Origin: Paraspadella gotoi
Lineage: Eukaryota; Chaetognatha
Direction of reading: 5' to 3'
DNA: 64,000 nt
Assembly: GCA_051294375.1 (NCBI GenBank)
Contig: JBJCIZ010000282.1
Location: 562,809 to 626,808 of the forward strand
Part shown: positions 1 through 8,549 of the stretch, piece by piece
Numbering within the stretch: position 1 is the first letter of the stretch
Layout of the letters: every line of letters begins with the position of its first letter
The notes under the pieces: generated by a model
What the model saw: the letters and a program-made list of their open reading frames with translations, nothing else
What the model was told of the DNA's origin: nothing
Database searches by the model: none
Program-made: the position numbers and the translations under genes

Positions 1-1
1 G

Positions 2-52
2 GATGACGACCCGACGATCGACCTGAACGACGCCGGCGTGGAGGGCGCGTAA
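2..52 (+). CDS. C-terminal end of an unknown protein (partial)
   Basis: The window opens inside an open frame that ends at TAA (50-52). The 16 visible residues are acidic (three Asp in a row, then TIDLNDAGVEGA). Codons are GC-rich, like the nearby exons and unlike the AT-rich spacer that follows. Too little is present to assign a family. It could equally be a chance open frame. Confidence 0.3.
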   Translation, partial: DDDPTIDLNDAGVEGA

Positions 53-388
53 ATGGGGACTGAGCGGCAACCCCTGGAGGCATTCGCTCCAATTGCGAAC
101 TAAAGGTAAAAAATATTTGCGGGTCTCGCGGTTCTTTAGGGCGAGTTCGTTATGATCCGAAAAAAACTTTTATGGCATCGGGGACAGATGGTGGGGTCGA
201 CGATGGGCGGGACACGCGAAAACCCCGATGAGGGCGAGGTAATGCGATGTGCTAATAACCAATTTTTCTCTTGTTGTCCAAAATTGATTACGTTTTAATT
301 TTTTACAGCTGGATGATAAATTCTCCGTCAGAAGTCGACTTTGCGAACTACGCGGGACCTACGATCACCTGTCCTGGTGGTCGTTAGG
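53..388. other. Spacer without recognised gene
   Basis: Mixed-composition sequence. A pyrimidine-rich stretch ending in TTTTTTACAG near 300-308 looks like a 3' splice site, but the frames that follow it are short. I see no other supported feature. Confidence 0.4.
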
Positions 389-394
389 TTTATT
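389..394 (-). promoter_or_regulatory. Polyadenylation signal AATAAA
   Basis: Minus-strand AATAAA, immediately after the TAG stop of the two-exon gene. Its position agrees with the exon model. Confidence 0.45.
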
Positions 395-1037
395 CTACAT
401 AGTTCGACGGGTGAGGCGGGGTGGGCACGTCGTCCCTCGAGGCGTCCGACCTCCTCCCCCCTTGCACAGGGTCGGCGCGGCGAGATCGATCGAGGGCGAG
501 GACTCTTCCCGGGTCGCGCTGCGGCGTCTCCCGCGATGAGAGATTCGCCCTACACCATTAGATTGCGCGGCGGGTGTAGGATCAACCATTGCGGCGGCAT
601 AATACGCGCCAAAATTCATTTTGTACACCGCGCTCAAATTCACGCTCCAACACTGATGGGGGAGAAACATTTATGGCGAACTGCGAGAGGGTGGCGAGAG
701 AGCGAGGAGGATCTTGTGAGTTGGGACGGATGGGTTCTCACCATCGTCATCCCTTGAGAGGCGTTGGCCTTCGCCCGCGCCAATTCAAAAACTCGCTTAA
801 AAAAAGCGTCCCAATCAATGACCAGTGCCATTGGCTCGATGGTCAAAAACGCCGGCTTGGAAGCCGACGGGGTCCCCCTCGACGTTGGGGTGATGATGGC
901 CGGCGGCTCGGTGTAGTATTCGCCGTAATAATAATAGTCATTCTGGATGACCGGCCGAGCGAGGGTCAGCGCAAAAAAACACGTTACGAAGTAAATGGGA
1001 AACTTGACGTGGACGAGAACGCGATAAGGATCTTCAT
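395..1037 (-). CDS. Probable small secreted protein gene, two exons
   Basis: Exon 1 runs from about 1037 to 742 and exon 2 from 652 to 395, with an 89-base intron (741..653). The intron has donor GTGAGA and an acceptor CCCCCATCAG. Both exons are read in phase 0 across the junction, and the stop TAG (397..395) lies directly on an AATAAA signal (394..389). Exon 1 encodes a hydrophobic segment (FPIYFVTCFFALTLA) like a signal peptide, then a Tyr-rich run (NDYYYYGEYYTEPP). Exon 2 encodes a mixed basic and Ser-rich tail. The best ATG (1037..1035, MKILIAF) is one frame away from the hydrophobic segment, so either an indel separates them or the start lies in an exon further upstream. I do not recognise the family. 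The gene sits directly next to the broken end of a Polinton remnant, suggesting that element inserted close to its 5' end. Confidence 0.45.
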
Positions 1038-1089
1038 CGGCCTTTCTTCTTTCGAACGGGATCACTTTGAGCAACAAACTAAATGTTGA

Positions 1090-1827
1090 TGAGGTACGCC
1101 AAAATTTAAAAAAATTTGAGTATAGTAAAAGGGCATTGCAAAATTGTAATTGAAGCGTCATTGCCAATTTGCCATTGGCATTTTCGTCCGCGCTTTTCAT
1201 GTCGTAATTTGTAGTGTCACTAAATATCCTCGTCTCTTTGACCGTTTGACCTTTCGTGTCTACGTACTGATATTCGTAACTTCCCCCTATTTTACTCTTT
1301 CCAAGTATCAGTTCGTTGTCGACCGTTGGAGAATTGTCATTGCCCATGGTAAACAATATGGGACCGTTGATAGATATGGTAACAAATTCATCCTTTAACT
1401 TGTAGTGAATTTTTCTGTCGTTGTTATTGTAAGAAAAAACCTTTTTAAGACGAGGGATTTGAGAGGCGATCAACTCGTTGAGAGTCACGCAAAGATGCTC
1501 CCCCGTCTTAAAATTCCCTTCCTGTACTTTTACGTCGTAAAATCGACCCCACGTGGCTATTGGAACGACTGGGTTGTCCGATACTTTGTAGAGAAAATCA
1601 AAAAGGGTTAGATAATTTTCATCCGGGTTGTGAGGATTCAATATAGAATTAACGTATGAAAATTCTAAAAGAGCGCATTCCCAGTTTCCGCCAGTTAATT
1701 GGACGGGGTCTGGCAATTTATTCATAAAATCCCCGCTTTTGTTATCCGCAAAAAATTTTCCCTCGTCGACGTCAGAAGAGATCATGACGTAAAAATCGTC
1801 CTCCCCGCCCAAGAAGGTCGTCGACAT
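1090..1827 (-). pseudogene. Penton-like minor capsid protein, truncated
   Basis: In Polintons and adintoviruses this single jelly-roll protein forms the pentons of the predicted icosahedral capsid. The frame starts at ATG 1827 (MSTTFLGGEDDFYV). It shares a pattern with the copy at 56013: an acidic start, then NK/SGDFMNKLPDPV against the other copy's SSFVNRLPHPL, a Trp-x-x-Ala-Leu-x-Glu block, and FDFLY against FDFLF. Similarity continues to about residue 220, and then the frame runs on into unrelated host-like sequence. The C-terminal part is missing. Its neighbour, the integrase, lies upstream on the same strand and overlaps it. The call rests on synteny and on the match between the two copies in this window; I cannot run a profile search. 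The reading frame itself is undamaged up to the truncation. Confidence 0.65.
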
Positions 1828-2350
1828 TCTCTTTGCTCATCCAAGTGCCATGATCCGAATCGCTCGATTTCACTAGGTACTCCGTAGACTCTCCCGACTT
1901 ACGACCCGATCTTAATTTCCGGCCCCCTCTTTTTCGCGTCTTTACTACAAAATAACGGTTTTCTTTAACCGATTTAGGTGCTTCCGCCGGGACGAGTTGA
2001 TGGTCGTAGTAGGTTTTAGGAGAATTTTCCAACTTGTAAGTGATGGGCGTTGTTTTTTGTACTTTTCTAACGCGAAAAAATTTATTCTCGTTTCTTTGGG
2101 CGTAACCGCGAGAAAAAACTGTCCTTTTAATAGTTCGTTTGACCAGTTGACCAACCTTAAAACGTGGGAGTCTGTGAGCTAAGCGGGCTCTGCGATCTCG
2201 TCGCGCTTTTAAATATTTCGACCTCAAAAATTCTTCGTTCTTAGGTTTATGGGCGAGAGAGGGGGAGAGACCGAAAAGACCGACTCTCGGGCGGGCGTTG
2301 TAAGCCATGATGCAATATGGTAGGTACTTGGCAAAATTCCAATCTGACAT
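1772..2350 (-). pseudogene. Polinton integrase, C-terminal fragment with chromodomain-like end
   Basis: Retroviral-type integrase of Polintons, which joins element ends to host DNA. Only the last 192 residues remain. They begin with the end of the catalytic core (LPYCIMAYNARPRVGLFGLSP, a typical block just after the catalytic Glu), followed by a basic linker, an SH3-like barrel (RFKVGQLVKR) and a chromodomain-like tail (STEYLVKSSDSDHGTWMSK). The two catalytic Asp residues and the HHCC region are absent because sequence 5' of 2350 is unrelated. The first Met is therefore not a true start. The frame overlaps the penton-like gene by 56 bases, as in the fuller copy at 54.7 kb. Confidence 0.8.
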
Positions 2351-2611
2351 GGCGTAAGAGATATATGTTTACACCTAGCCATCAGTGATAAGGATAAGCG
2401 AAGCGAACTCGAGTGTTTTTAATTGGAATCCTGTGATTAAATCTGTTTTTAATCTGAATCTTGTGATTAAATCGACGGAGATACTTGAGAATAAAGATTT
2501 CGACTGATAGTCTTACTGTTTTTGCTGAATTAGTAAAGAAACTGAATAATCGACTATGACTTTATTGTAATAATAAACAAATGGATGACAATGAAAAAAA
2601 AAAAAAATACA
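2351..2611. other. AT-rich spacer
   Basis: A/T-rich sequence with a short direct repeat (TCTGTTTTTAATCTGAATCTTGTGATTAAATC-type motif twice near 2425-2475) and an A-run at 2595. No gene is supported. It separates the Polinton remnant from the 3' end of the membrane-protein gene. Confidence 0.4.
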
Positions 2612-3097
2612 TCAAATGGTATTATACACTTCTTTTCGTCGATCAAAAATTGTTTCTTCTTCTTCTTCTCCCTCTTCCTTTTCACTTTCTTCAATCCCCC
2701 TTATTTCTTTTACCCATTCCCCTAATCTTATATCCCTCCCTCTTCTTTCTCTCCCTCTTTCGTTTTCTTCCACGATGAAAATGTTTTTATTTCTTCTATT
2801 TTGTCGCATTCTTATAAGACGTCGAAATTGGCGCCTGCAAATGGCGCCAACACACATGATGATCCCTAGCGCCCCTATCACGCTCGCAATAGCAATTATG
2901 TAGATGCTGTAGAAATAAATTGTAAAATGTTTTTTATAAAATCATTATCCAATTTTAAAATGAATTTTTTGGAATTTAAAACATCGATTTATACTCACAT
3001 TAAACTACTCTGCCAAAAGGACCTTTCTTCTCTCGTCCCTATCGTCGTCTTCACCCTCGTCGTCACCGTCGCCGTTTTCGAATTTTGATCGACGAAT
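2612..3097 (-). CDS. Single-pass membrane protein, last two exons
   Basis: Two minus-strand exons, 3097..2999 and 2906..2612, flank a 92-base intron with donor GTGAGT and acceptor TTATTTCTACAG. The upstream exon begins after TTTTTTTCAG. The phases agree (exit phase 2, one base completing an Ile codon). The first exon encodes a Thr/Ser-rich, probably extracellular, stretch. The second begins with a strong transmembrane helix (IYIIAIASVIGALGIIMCVGA), followed by a basic stop-transfer segment (RRQFRRLIRMRQNRR) and a Glu-rich cytoplasmic tail of about 50 residues to the stop at 2612. This looks like the C-terminus of a type I membrane protein. The Ser/Thr/Ala-coding minisatellite upstream (3.2-3.9 kb) may encode its mucin-like stalk. 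No family is recognised. Confidence 0.6.
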
Positions 3098-3199
3098 CTG
3101 AAAAAAAGATTTGAAGCAAAATTAATAATTTTTTTTTTATTCCTCTTGAAGGCAAAGAAATTATGATTTGCAGGCGAATGGTTTTTTTGAGGCGAAATA

Positions 3200-3895
3200 A
3201 CACGAAGAAATTACTTTTTTGAGGCTGTTGTTGAGAGGCGGCTGTTGTCGGTTAAGATGCGGTCGCTGCTTTGTCGAGAGAGGCCGCGGCTGTTGTCGAA
3301 GAGCGCGGCTATTGTCGCGACAGAGGCGACTGTTGTTCGACAGTAGGCGGCTTGTGTCCGAGATAGACTGGCGCTTGTTGTGAAGAGGCGGTTGTTGTCG
3401 AAGAGGCGGTAATGTCGTACGAGAAGCAGACGGCTGATTTGTCGAAAGAGGCGGCTGTTGTCGAAGAGCGGCTGTTGTCGAAGTAGGAGGCTGTTTGTAG
3501 AAGAGGAGGCTGCGTTTTGTGAAGAAGGAGGCTGTTGTAGAACGAGGAGACCTGGTTGTAGATAGAGGAGACTGTTGTAGAAGAGGCAGGCTGTTTGTAG
3601 GAAGAGAAGGTAGAAGAGGAGGCTGTTTTGTAGAAGAGGAAGGTAGAAGAGGAGGCTGTTGTAGAGAGGAGGTACGAAGAGGAGGCTGTTCTGTAGAAGA
3701 GGAGGTAAGAAGAGGAGGCTGTTTTGTAGAAGAGGAAAGGTAGAAGAGGAGACTGTTGTAGAAGAGGAAGGCTGTTGTAGGAGAAGGTAGGAAAGAGGAG
3801 GCTGTTTAGAAGAGGAGGTAGAAGAGGCAGCTGTTGTAGAAAGAGGAGGTAGACAGGGAGGCTGTTGTAGAAGAGGAGGTAAGATAGACGGAGGC
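3200..3895. repeat. Minisatellite, about 18-27 bp unit (GAAGAGGAGGCTGTTGTA type)
   Basis: Dozens of degenerate copies of a purine-rich unit (plus strand GAAGAGGAGGCTGTTGTA and variants). On the minus strand, one frame reads Thr/Ala/Ser repeats (TASST type), as in mucin-like stalks. Long frames are broken by 1-2 base indels between units. It lies between candidate exons of the membrane-protein gene, so it could be coding, intronic, or both in different alleles. Confidence 0.7.
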
Positions 3896-4450
3896 CTTGT
3901 TGATGCCCTCTAGCATCTTTTTTGAAGGTCGAGGAAGCCGATTCCACTTGAACGCGTGCAGACAGCCGTCGAACATAATCATTGGCGCCACCACGGTGAC
4001 GGCGCTGCCAAGCGGAATTTTTGGTTCCGTTTCGAAAGTCGAAGGCCGTAGACGATGGCGCCGCGTCGGACGACGCGTCGTCAGGAAAGGATCGTCGGCG
4101 CCTGAAATGGGCAAGGCTCGGGGATCTTTCGGGGAGAAAAAAGAGAAATCGGAGGTCAGAATCGATTATTAGGAATTCCTAGATTTCGGTTCTAATTGAC
4201 GAACGTTGATTCTGACGTCGTTTGTTGACGAAGCTTGTAACGCATTGTGTGACAAAAACTTACAGATGGGTGAACGTAAATTGGTGGACAACGACAGCTT
4301 GTGAACAGAAAGTTCCGGATCCACTTGTGATCGGAACAGCCACGGCGTTCATCTGGACCCGCTCGATTGGCGAGCCGTCGGTTGATTTCGAACGAGAATG
4401 TAGCAGATTCAGCGTGGGCCGCGAGGCGCGGGCGTAGGCCGGGGCGGGGG
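3896..4450 (-). CDS. Candidate upstream exons of the membrane-protein gene
   Basis: Two GC-rich minus-strand segments look exonic. The first, about 4450..4264, ends at a GTAAGT donor (4263..4258). The second starts at 4101 after a CCCATTTCAG acceptor and runs into the minisatellite. In the first, one frame reads a beta-rich, Cys-containing stretch (VAVPITSGSGTFCSQAVV). In the second, two frames are open for about 70 codons, and the more protein-like one (PLGSAVTVVAPMIMFDG) is not the frame predicted by the first exon's exit phase. Either an indel or a missing small exon intervenes. The order and strand fit the N-terminal ectodomain of the membrane protein ending at 2612. No family is recognised. 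Confidence 0.35.
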
Positions 4451-5530
4451 CGCAATAAAAAAAACTCCGCCTCGAAGGATGATTGGATCGAAGAAGCCGA
4501 GGTGGTCTGGTCGGCTTATCACAAAAAATCTATTTTCGCGGGCGCATTCCCTGGAACAGAGTCTGCACTCCGATGCCGCAGCAGGCGGTAAGGCGACATC
4601 GACGGAGCCCCGCGCGCGTGATGCACCGGCCGAAAACCGTTGGCCGCTCGGGCATCGCTTGAAAGAGAGAAAAGTGAGACGAAAGCGACCGATATACCCT
4701 CGGAAGCTGCTTGATAGAGACGACGAGCAGGCGAACGAGGGGGAGAAAAGCCCTTGCTTGGATTCGCGGTGGATGGGAGAATCCTGGTGGTGGAGAGGTG
4801 GAAAATGTGGTTGGATGTTTTAATTGAATACCTACAAATTAAAAAAAATAGGCGAAAATAAATGATGATAAAACTGACACGGAAGAAGAAACTAGTAACT
4901 AAAGAAGAAAATCGAAAGAAAGGAAGCGATTTGGGGCAAAGACGTTAAATAGAAGGAAAAAGGTAAGTTAAGAAAAGAAAAGAAAAAAGAAAAAAAATTT
5001 TACCTGAAAGAATCGGGAGAAGAAACGGATTTACTGTGTCGCCGCCCGACAGAAAATGAGGTTAATGGAATAAACCGAGCGAAAATGATTAAACGCCTTA
5101 TGGCGGCGGGGGAAAGAAAAGGGGGGAAAAGACAAGGGTGAAGGGGGAGAAGTGAAGAAGAGAAGAAGGGACGAGAAAAAAATTAAATAGGGAAGAAAAT
5201 AAAAGAGAAAGGAAAGTGGAAAAAAGAAGGTCTCAGAAAAAATATAAATAAAATTCGCTATGATATTACAGGAATTAACTATATAAATAAGTTATAAACC
5301 ACTACAAAAATTTATAGTTAAACAAGTTTGAGTACAAACATGCCCGTGACTCTGCCCCCCATAGGCGGTAGCAGCTGAATCAGATAATATTAATATTCAT
5401 ATTACATTTTTTTATTTGTGTCAAATGTGTTCCCCCACCCCACTTTGTCTTGCCTCCACAATCTCAATTACAATATTTTTAAGTTGCAATAATTAATATA
5501 TCTTATTTATTACTAATTAATTATGGCAGC
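4451..5530. other. GC-rich then A/G-rich spacer
   Basis: 4451-4820 is GC-rich with open frames on the plus strand of basic composition but no clear protein pattern. 4820-5250 is A/G-rich (long GAAGAAA/GGGGAAAAG runs). 5250-5530 is AT-rich. No gene, RNA or transposon hallmark is supported. Confidence 0.35.
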
Positions 5531-5589
5531 TTGAATTTTTCCAATTTACATTATAAAAAAAGCCATAATCAAATAGATTGTTTGTTTTT

Positions 5590-5743
5590 TTTTTTTTCCA
5601 ACATTTTTTTTTTTAACTCATTTCCCACTTGGGAACGATATCCACTACCGAAAACTTTTATTTTCTGCTCATCACAATCACAAAAATTGAAGCTCAATCG
5701 CCCCATGCACGTCATGAGTAATTGACGTTTTAAAAAATAGTGA
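5590..5743 (+). repeat. Dispersed repeat copy (AACTCATTTCC / AATCGCCCCAT family)
   Basis: Shares the order of motifs AACTCATTTCC, CACAATCAC, CTCAATCGCCCCAT and GAGTAATT with the two tandem copies at 17335-17640. It is diverged, and cut on its right by an N gap. Confidence 0.5.
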
Positions 5744-5768
5744 NNNNNNNNNNNNNNNNNNNNNNNNN
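5744..5768. other. Assembly gap, 25 N
   Basis: Run of 25 N interrupting the candidate gene on the minus strand. Confidence 1.
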
Positions 5769-6096
5769 GTATGGGCGTTCTCGGTGATGGACGCCACGGA
5801 AACGTCGCATAAGTTGTTGTCGTCGTCGTCCTCCTTGGTGTCGTCGTCCTCCTTGGTGTCGTCGTCTTCCTTGTTGTCGTCGTCGTCGTCGTCTGTCTTG
5901 GCGCCATCGTCGTCGCCGCGAGGGATAAGTGTTGAGATCTGATAAGAAGAGAGAGAAAAAAAATTTGAGGCGAAAAAAAAAATTCGAGGCGAAAAAAAAA
6001 CATTCGAGGCGAAAAAAAAACATTCGAGGCGAAAAAAAATAAACTTACAACAAGAGACGAAACCGGTCCATGGCGGCGCGCGTGAAGCGCCAGCAT
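5769..6096 (-). CDS. Two-exon gene fragment with Asp- or Thr-rich exon
   Basis: Exon 1 is 6096..6049 (ATG CTG GCG), ending at a GTAAGT donor. Exon 2 starts at 5938 after CTTCTTATCAG and runs into the gap. The 110-base intron holds short tandem repeats. From the ATG at 6096 the splice is phase 0, and exon 2 then encodes a strongly acidic stretch (DDDDDDNKEDDDTKEDDD) ending in a normal-looking segment (CDVSVASITENAH). A second ATG at 6073 gives a phase-2 splice that reads exon 2 as Thr/Arg-rich. Both frames are open, so the real one is undecided. The trinucleotide (GAC)n structure explains why both stay open. The 3' end is lost in the gap, and no family is recognised. Confidence 0.4.
5958..6042. 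repeat. Short tandem repeat, about 20 bp (ATTCGAGGCGAAAAAAAAA)
   Basis: Four near-identical units of ATTCGAGGCG plus an A-run, lying inside the predicted intron of the minus-strand gene. A related single copy lies at 3165-3200 (TTTTTGAGGCGAAATAA). Confidence 0.8.
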
Positions 6097-6492
6097 TGAT
6101 ATCGAACGAATGCTGTCAGGAATAAGAGAGAACGAGACGACTAGTTAGTGTTTTGCGTTGCCACGACCCAATTCTTCTCGACAAGCTTACTTTCCGTTTT
6201 TCCTTCCTGTCGATATCTGATAACGCAATTCTGAAAGAAAGAGAGAAAGAAAGGCATTAGTATAAATGTTATTATTTTTTATGTTGTCCCAATATACGCT
6301 GTAAATACACTAACATTAAACTCTTCCGATTCCCCTAACACTTGGCCTTCTCGAATTTGGGGGTTGCCATTGGTCACTGCGACCAAACAAAAAAAAACCA
6401 AAAAAAGTTTCATTTTTAGAATTTCTGAAAATAAAAAAAAACGCCAAAAGTATAAATATCAGAAAAAAATCCCAAAAAAAAATATTAATTCT
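6097..6492. other. Spacer upstream of Polinton fragment 2
   Basis: AT-rich with A-runs (6385-6480). The frame of the ATPase exon is open upstream to 6364 but of low-complexity Lys-rich composition, so I do not treat it as coding. No terminal inverted repeat of the element is visible. Confidence 0.35.
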
Positions 6493-7193
6493 ATGTCTAT
6501 CATGGATTTATCCCAAAAACCGTCACACTGCTGCGACTTGATAGCGCCATTCGGTTGTCTGGTCTTCGGCTCAACGATGAGGTAAGTTATCATGACATAA
6601 AAAAAGTTTAAACAACGTTTCAAGATTCCCACATGTGTATTTTTTTTAGTGGAAAAACGACTTTAATTCTACGGCTTTTGCGCGACATATCAAGCGTCTG
6701 TTCTACCCCAGTTAACAAAATAACATATTTTTATGAACAGTTCAATCCAGAATTTGACAAGGCTAAAGAGGAAATTCCAAATATTGAATTTCGTCAAGGG
6801 GCGGATGAATCCTACTTCTCCGATAATGTAGAAGGTGAAATACCCACCGATGGTCAAGAGGGGTTACCTCATAATATCATCGTATTAGATGACAATCTGA
6901 AATCGTATTCAAAAAATTGGTTGATGATAGCCTTTTCGGTGATGATTCATCATAAAAAAACGTCTATCATAGCCGTCTCTCACGAGATTTTTTCACAGAC
7001 AAATAAAGAATTACGTTTTATTCAAGGTCAGTGCTCATATTTAATCTTATGTAATTTGAGGAGGGATCGCTCATCTCTCATTCACCTCGGTAGACAATTG
7101 GAACCAAGATGTCCTTTAAGTTTACTGGAAATATTTGACGACATTAAGGCTCAAGATAAGTTCAATTATTTATTAATTATATTCACAATTTAG
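6493..7193 (+). CDS. Polinton packaging ATPase (FtsK/HerA type) with an intron in Walker A
   Basis: Predicted genome-packaging ATPase of Polintons, which pumps DNA into capsids. Exon 1 (6493-6581) ends in the codons for G-S-T-M plus AG. Intron 6582-6649 (68 bases) has a GTAAGT donor and a TTTTTTTTAG acceptor. Exon 2 begins with T, completing Ser, then Gly-Lys-Thr. The spliced product thus carries a perfect Walker A (GSTMSGKT). Walker B is NIIVLDDNL in exon 2, about 85 residues further on, and a sensor-like SHEIFSQ block follows. Total length is about 211 residues, usual for the family. The start ATG 6493 was chosen because the preceding frame is low-complexity. Without splicing the frame has no intact P-loop. 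Sequence C-terminal to Walker B is undamaged up to the stop at 7191-7193. Confidence 0.8.
6582..6649 (+). other. Spliceosomal intron within the ATPase P-loop
   Basis: Begins GTAAGT and ends in a T-run followed by AG. Its removal joins AG and T into a Ser codon inside GxxxxGKT. It is rich in A/T like host introns. An in-frame stop lies just past the donor if it is not removed. Confidence 0.75.
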
Positions 7194-7273
7194 TGGTAAT
7201 CAAGAAATTCAGTATATACAGCAGACTTTTTACCTTCTGATCCTTATTTCACTCAAGTTTATTTCGTTAAAAA

Positions 7274-7636
7274 ATGAATTCTTCTTCCCTAGCCGTAAAA
7301 AGATTCAAAGAAAATCTTCCGTTCTTGAATCAAATCAAAAAATTGACCGCTTCTCAACAAAAAAAAGTTTTAAAATTAGCACCTAAAGATTTTCTTCTCA
7401 CCCTCAGCGACATTTGTTTAAACATATTAAAAGAAAACATAAAATTAAAACCGTCACAAATAGAAAAACTAAGAAAGTTTAAACATATTTTACACGGATT
7501 ATCTTTAAAGAGAACCTCTTTGAAGCAAAGAAAGAAATTCGTTCAGAAAGGTGGGTTTCTCTCAACTGTTCTTTCTTTTTTACCATTGGCTGCTATGTTA
7601 ATTAACCAAATAGTTCAATCTACCAAAAAAAAGTAA
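7274..7636 (+). CDS. Polinton pVI-like small protein (Lys-rich, KGGFL motif)
   Basis: A 120-residue basic protein conserved in Polintons and adintoviruses between the ATPase and the integrase, often compared with adenovirus protein VI. It has a helical N-terminal part (FKENLPFLNQIKKLTASQQ), a Lys-rich segment (LKQRKKFVQKGGFL) and a C-terminal hydrophobic segment (STVLSFLPLAAMLINQIV) that could insert in membranes during entry. The start ATG 7274 gives the family's usual length. A decayed counterpart lies at 53707-53891, where the same order (Lys-rich, QKG, hydrophobic tail) is visible. It starts 80 bases after the ATPase stop and ends 5 bases before the next ATG, as expected for a compact viral gene block. 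The functional assignment is by family resemblance only. Confidence 0.65.
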   Translation: MNSSSLAVKRFKENLPFLNQIKKLTASQQKKVLKLAPKDFLLTLSDICLNILKENIKLKPSQIEKLRKFKHILHGLSLKRTSLKQRKKFVQKGGFLSTVLSFLPLAAMLINQIVQSTKKK

Positions 7637-7641
7637 TAATA

Positions 7642-7989
7642 ATGACTCAAAGAAAACAACCTTTAAGATTCAGCGAAAAGATGTTTCTTATTTCAGAAAG
7701 GGATCTTAATAATTACGGATTGGATAAAAATAAACAGGAGATTAAAAAAAAAGATTTACCTGATGATATAAAAGTTCGCACATTGAACGATGAGTTTATT
7801 CGTTCCAAGGCCCACGAAGAAGTTTTAGAAGNNNNNNNNNNNNNNNNNNNNNNNNNNNNNNNNNNNNNNNNNNNNNNNNNNNNNNNNNNNNNNNNNNNNN
7901 NNNNNNNNNNNNNNNNNNNNNNNNNNNNNNNGAAAAAGAATCATGAGTTAAGAATTAATAAACCCTTTGACAATTTTAAAAATGATTAA
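7642..7989 (+). CDS. Conserved Polinton protein (KMFLISE type), interrupted by gap
   Basis: The N-terminus (SEKMFLISERDLNNYGL) matches the pattern of the gene at 53895 (KMYMLTEEQYNRFL), and both follow the pVI-like gene by only a few bases. In Polintons this protein usually precedes the integrase and is about 250-350 residues long. Here 63 residues precede a 100-N gap and 18 basic residues follow it before a stop at 7987-7989. Whether the frame is truly continuous across the gap, whose 100 N is probably a placeholder size, is unknown. The gene is short compared with its relative, so it is probably truncated. Function unknown; a virion protein is likely from its position. Confidence 0.55.
   Translation: MTQRKQPLRFSEKMFLISERDLNNYGLDKNKQEIKKKDLPDDIKVRTLNDEFIRSKAHEEVLEXXXXXXXXXXXXXXXXXXXXXXXXXXXXXXXXXXKKNHELRINKPFDNFKND
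7832..7931. other. Assembly gap, 100 N
   Basis: Run of 100 N, probably a placeholder of unknown true size, inside the Polinton gene. Confidence 1.
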
Positions 7990-8440
7990 AGGAAAACATA
8001 GAGTCTAAATTACTGTAGAAGACTATCAGTCTCCACGCTTGCGGTCCAAGGCGTTCGAAGCGTCGCCGTCCAAAAAAGGGTTATGACAAGAGTCTCACTG
8101 ACTGAAGAATCTCCGCTAAGTGTAGAACGCGAATTTCCCAAAGTAAACGTATATTTTCGGTGACACAAACGTAGCAGAACGTGGCAATATTGTGACAAAA
8201 ATAACGTAGTGAAAACTCGTCGCGATAGGGTTAAACTATTTTCAATAATAACGGTCGGAAATTAGTCTCTATAAACAAATATTTAGTCGAAAATACTCAG
8301 TTAACGACTATGTTCCGTGAAAATTTAAATAAAATAGTTTTAAAATCAATTATGATTGTGAATTTTCTACGACCTGGACCAATTGGAGAGTAGCAAAATT
8401 TCGAAGTCTCGAGGATCGAGTGATTCTTTGTCTCGGCGAG

Positions 8441-8448
8441 TATAAAAG
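8441..8448 (+). promoter_or_regulatory. Candidate TATA box (TATAAAAG)
   Basis: A consensus TATA element in moderately GC-rich context (GGCGAGTATAAAAGGATTGGG), with a possible initiator about 30 bases on (GCAGAATAACAACC). No clear ORF starts downstream before the 171-bp repeats, so it may be a transposon or satellite promoter or chance. Confidence 0.3.
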
Positions 8449-8549
8449 GATTGGGACCAGCTGTGCAGAATAACAACCACTTTTTGCCCGCAAATTTTAA
8501 AATTCGTCTATTTTGAGAATCCCCCTTTTCCTAAAATTTCCATGGTTTT

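Larger units (their letters stand above)
1090..2350 (-). mobile_element. Polinton/Maverick remnant 1 (truncated)
   Basis: The minus strand carries the end of a Polinton integrase followed, with a 56-base overlap, by a penton-like capsid gene. The same gene order and overlap recur in the fuller element near 54.7-56.8 kb. The integrase lacks its N-terminal two thirds, and the penton-like frame loses similarity near 1150-1090 where host-like sequence begins. No terminal inverted repeat is visible, so this is a fragment with both ends lost. Confidence 0.75.
6493..7989 (+). mobile_element. Polinton/Maverick fragment 2 (packaging and minor virion genes)
   Basis: Three consecutive plus-strand genes in the usual Polinton/adintovirus order: packaging ATPase, a small pVI-like protein and a conserved third protein (cut by a 100-N gap). 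Spacing is tight (80 and 5 bases). Sequence after 7990 is unrelated repeat DNA, so the integrase and capsid genes that should follow are missing. Protein divergence from the matching genes at 53.7-54.9 kb is large, so this is not a recent copy of that element. Confidence 0.75.

Noticed and set aside
640-1090. C-terminal extension of the Polinton penton protein
   Set aside because: The frame is open but changes character completely. It is better explained as exon 1 of a host gene with its own splice donor and signal-peptide-like segment.
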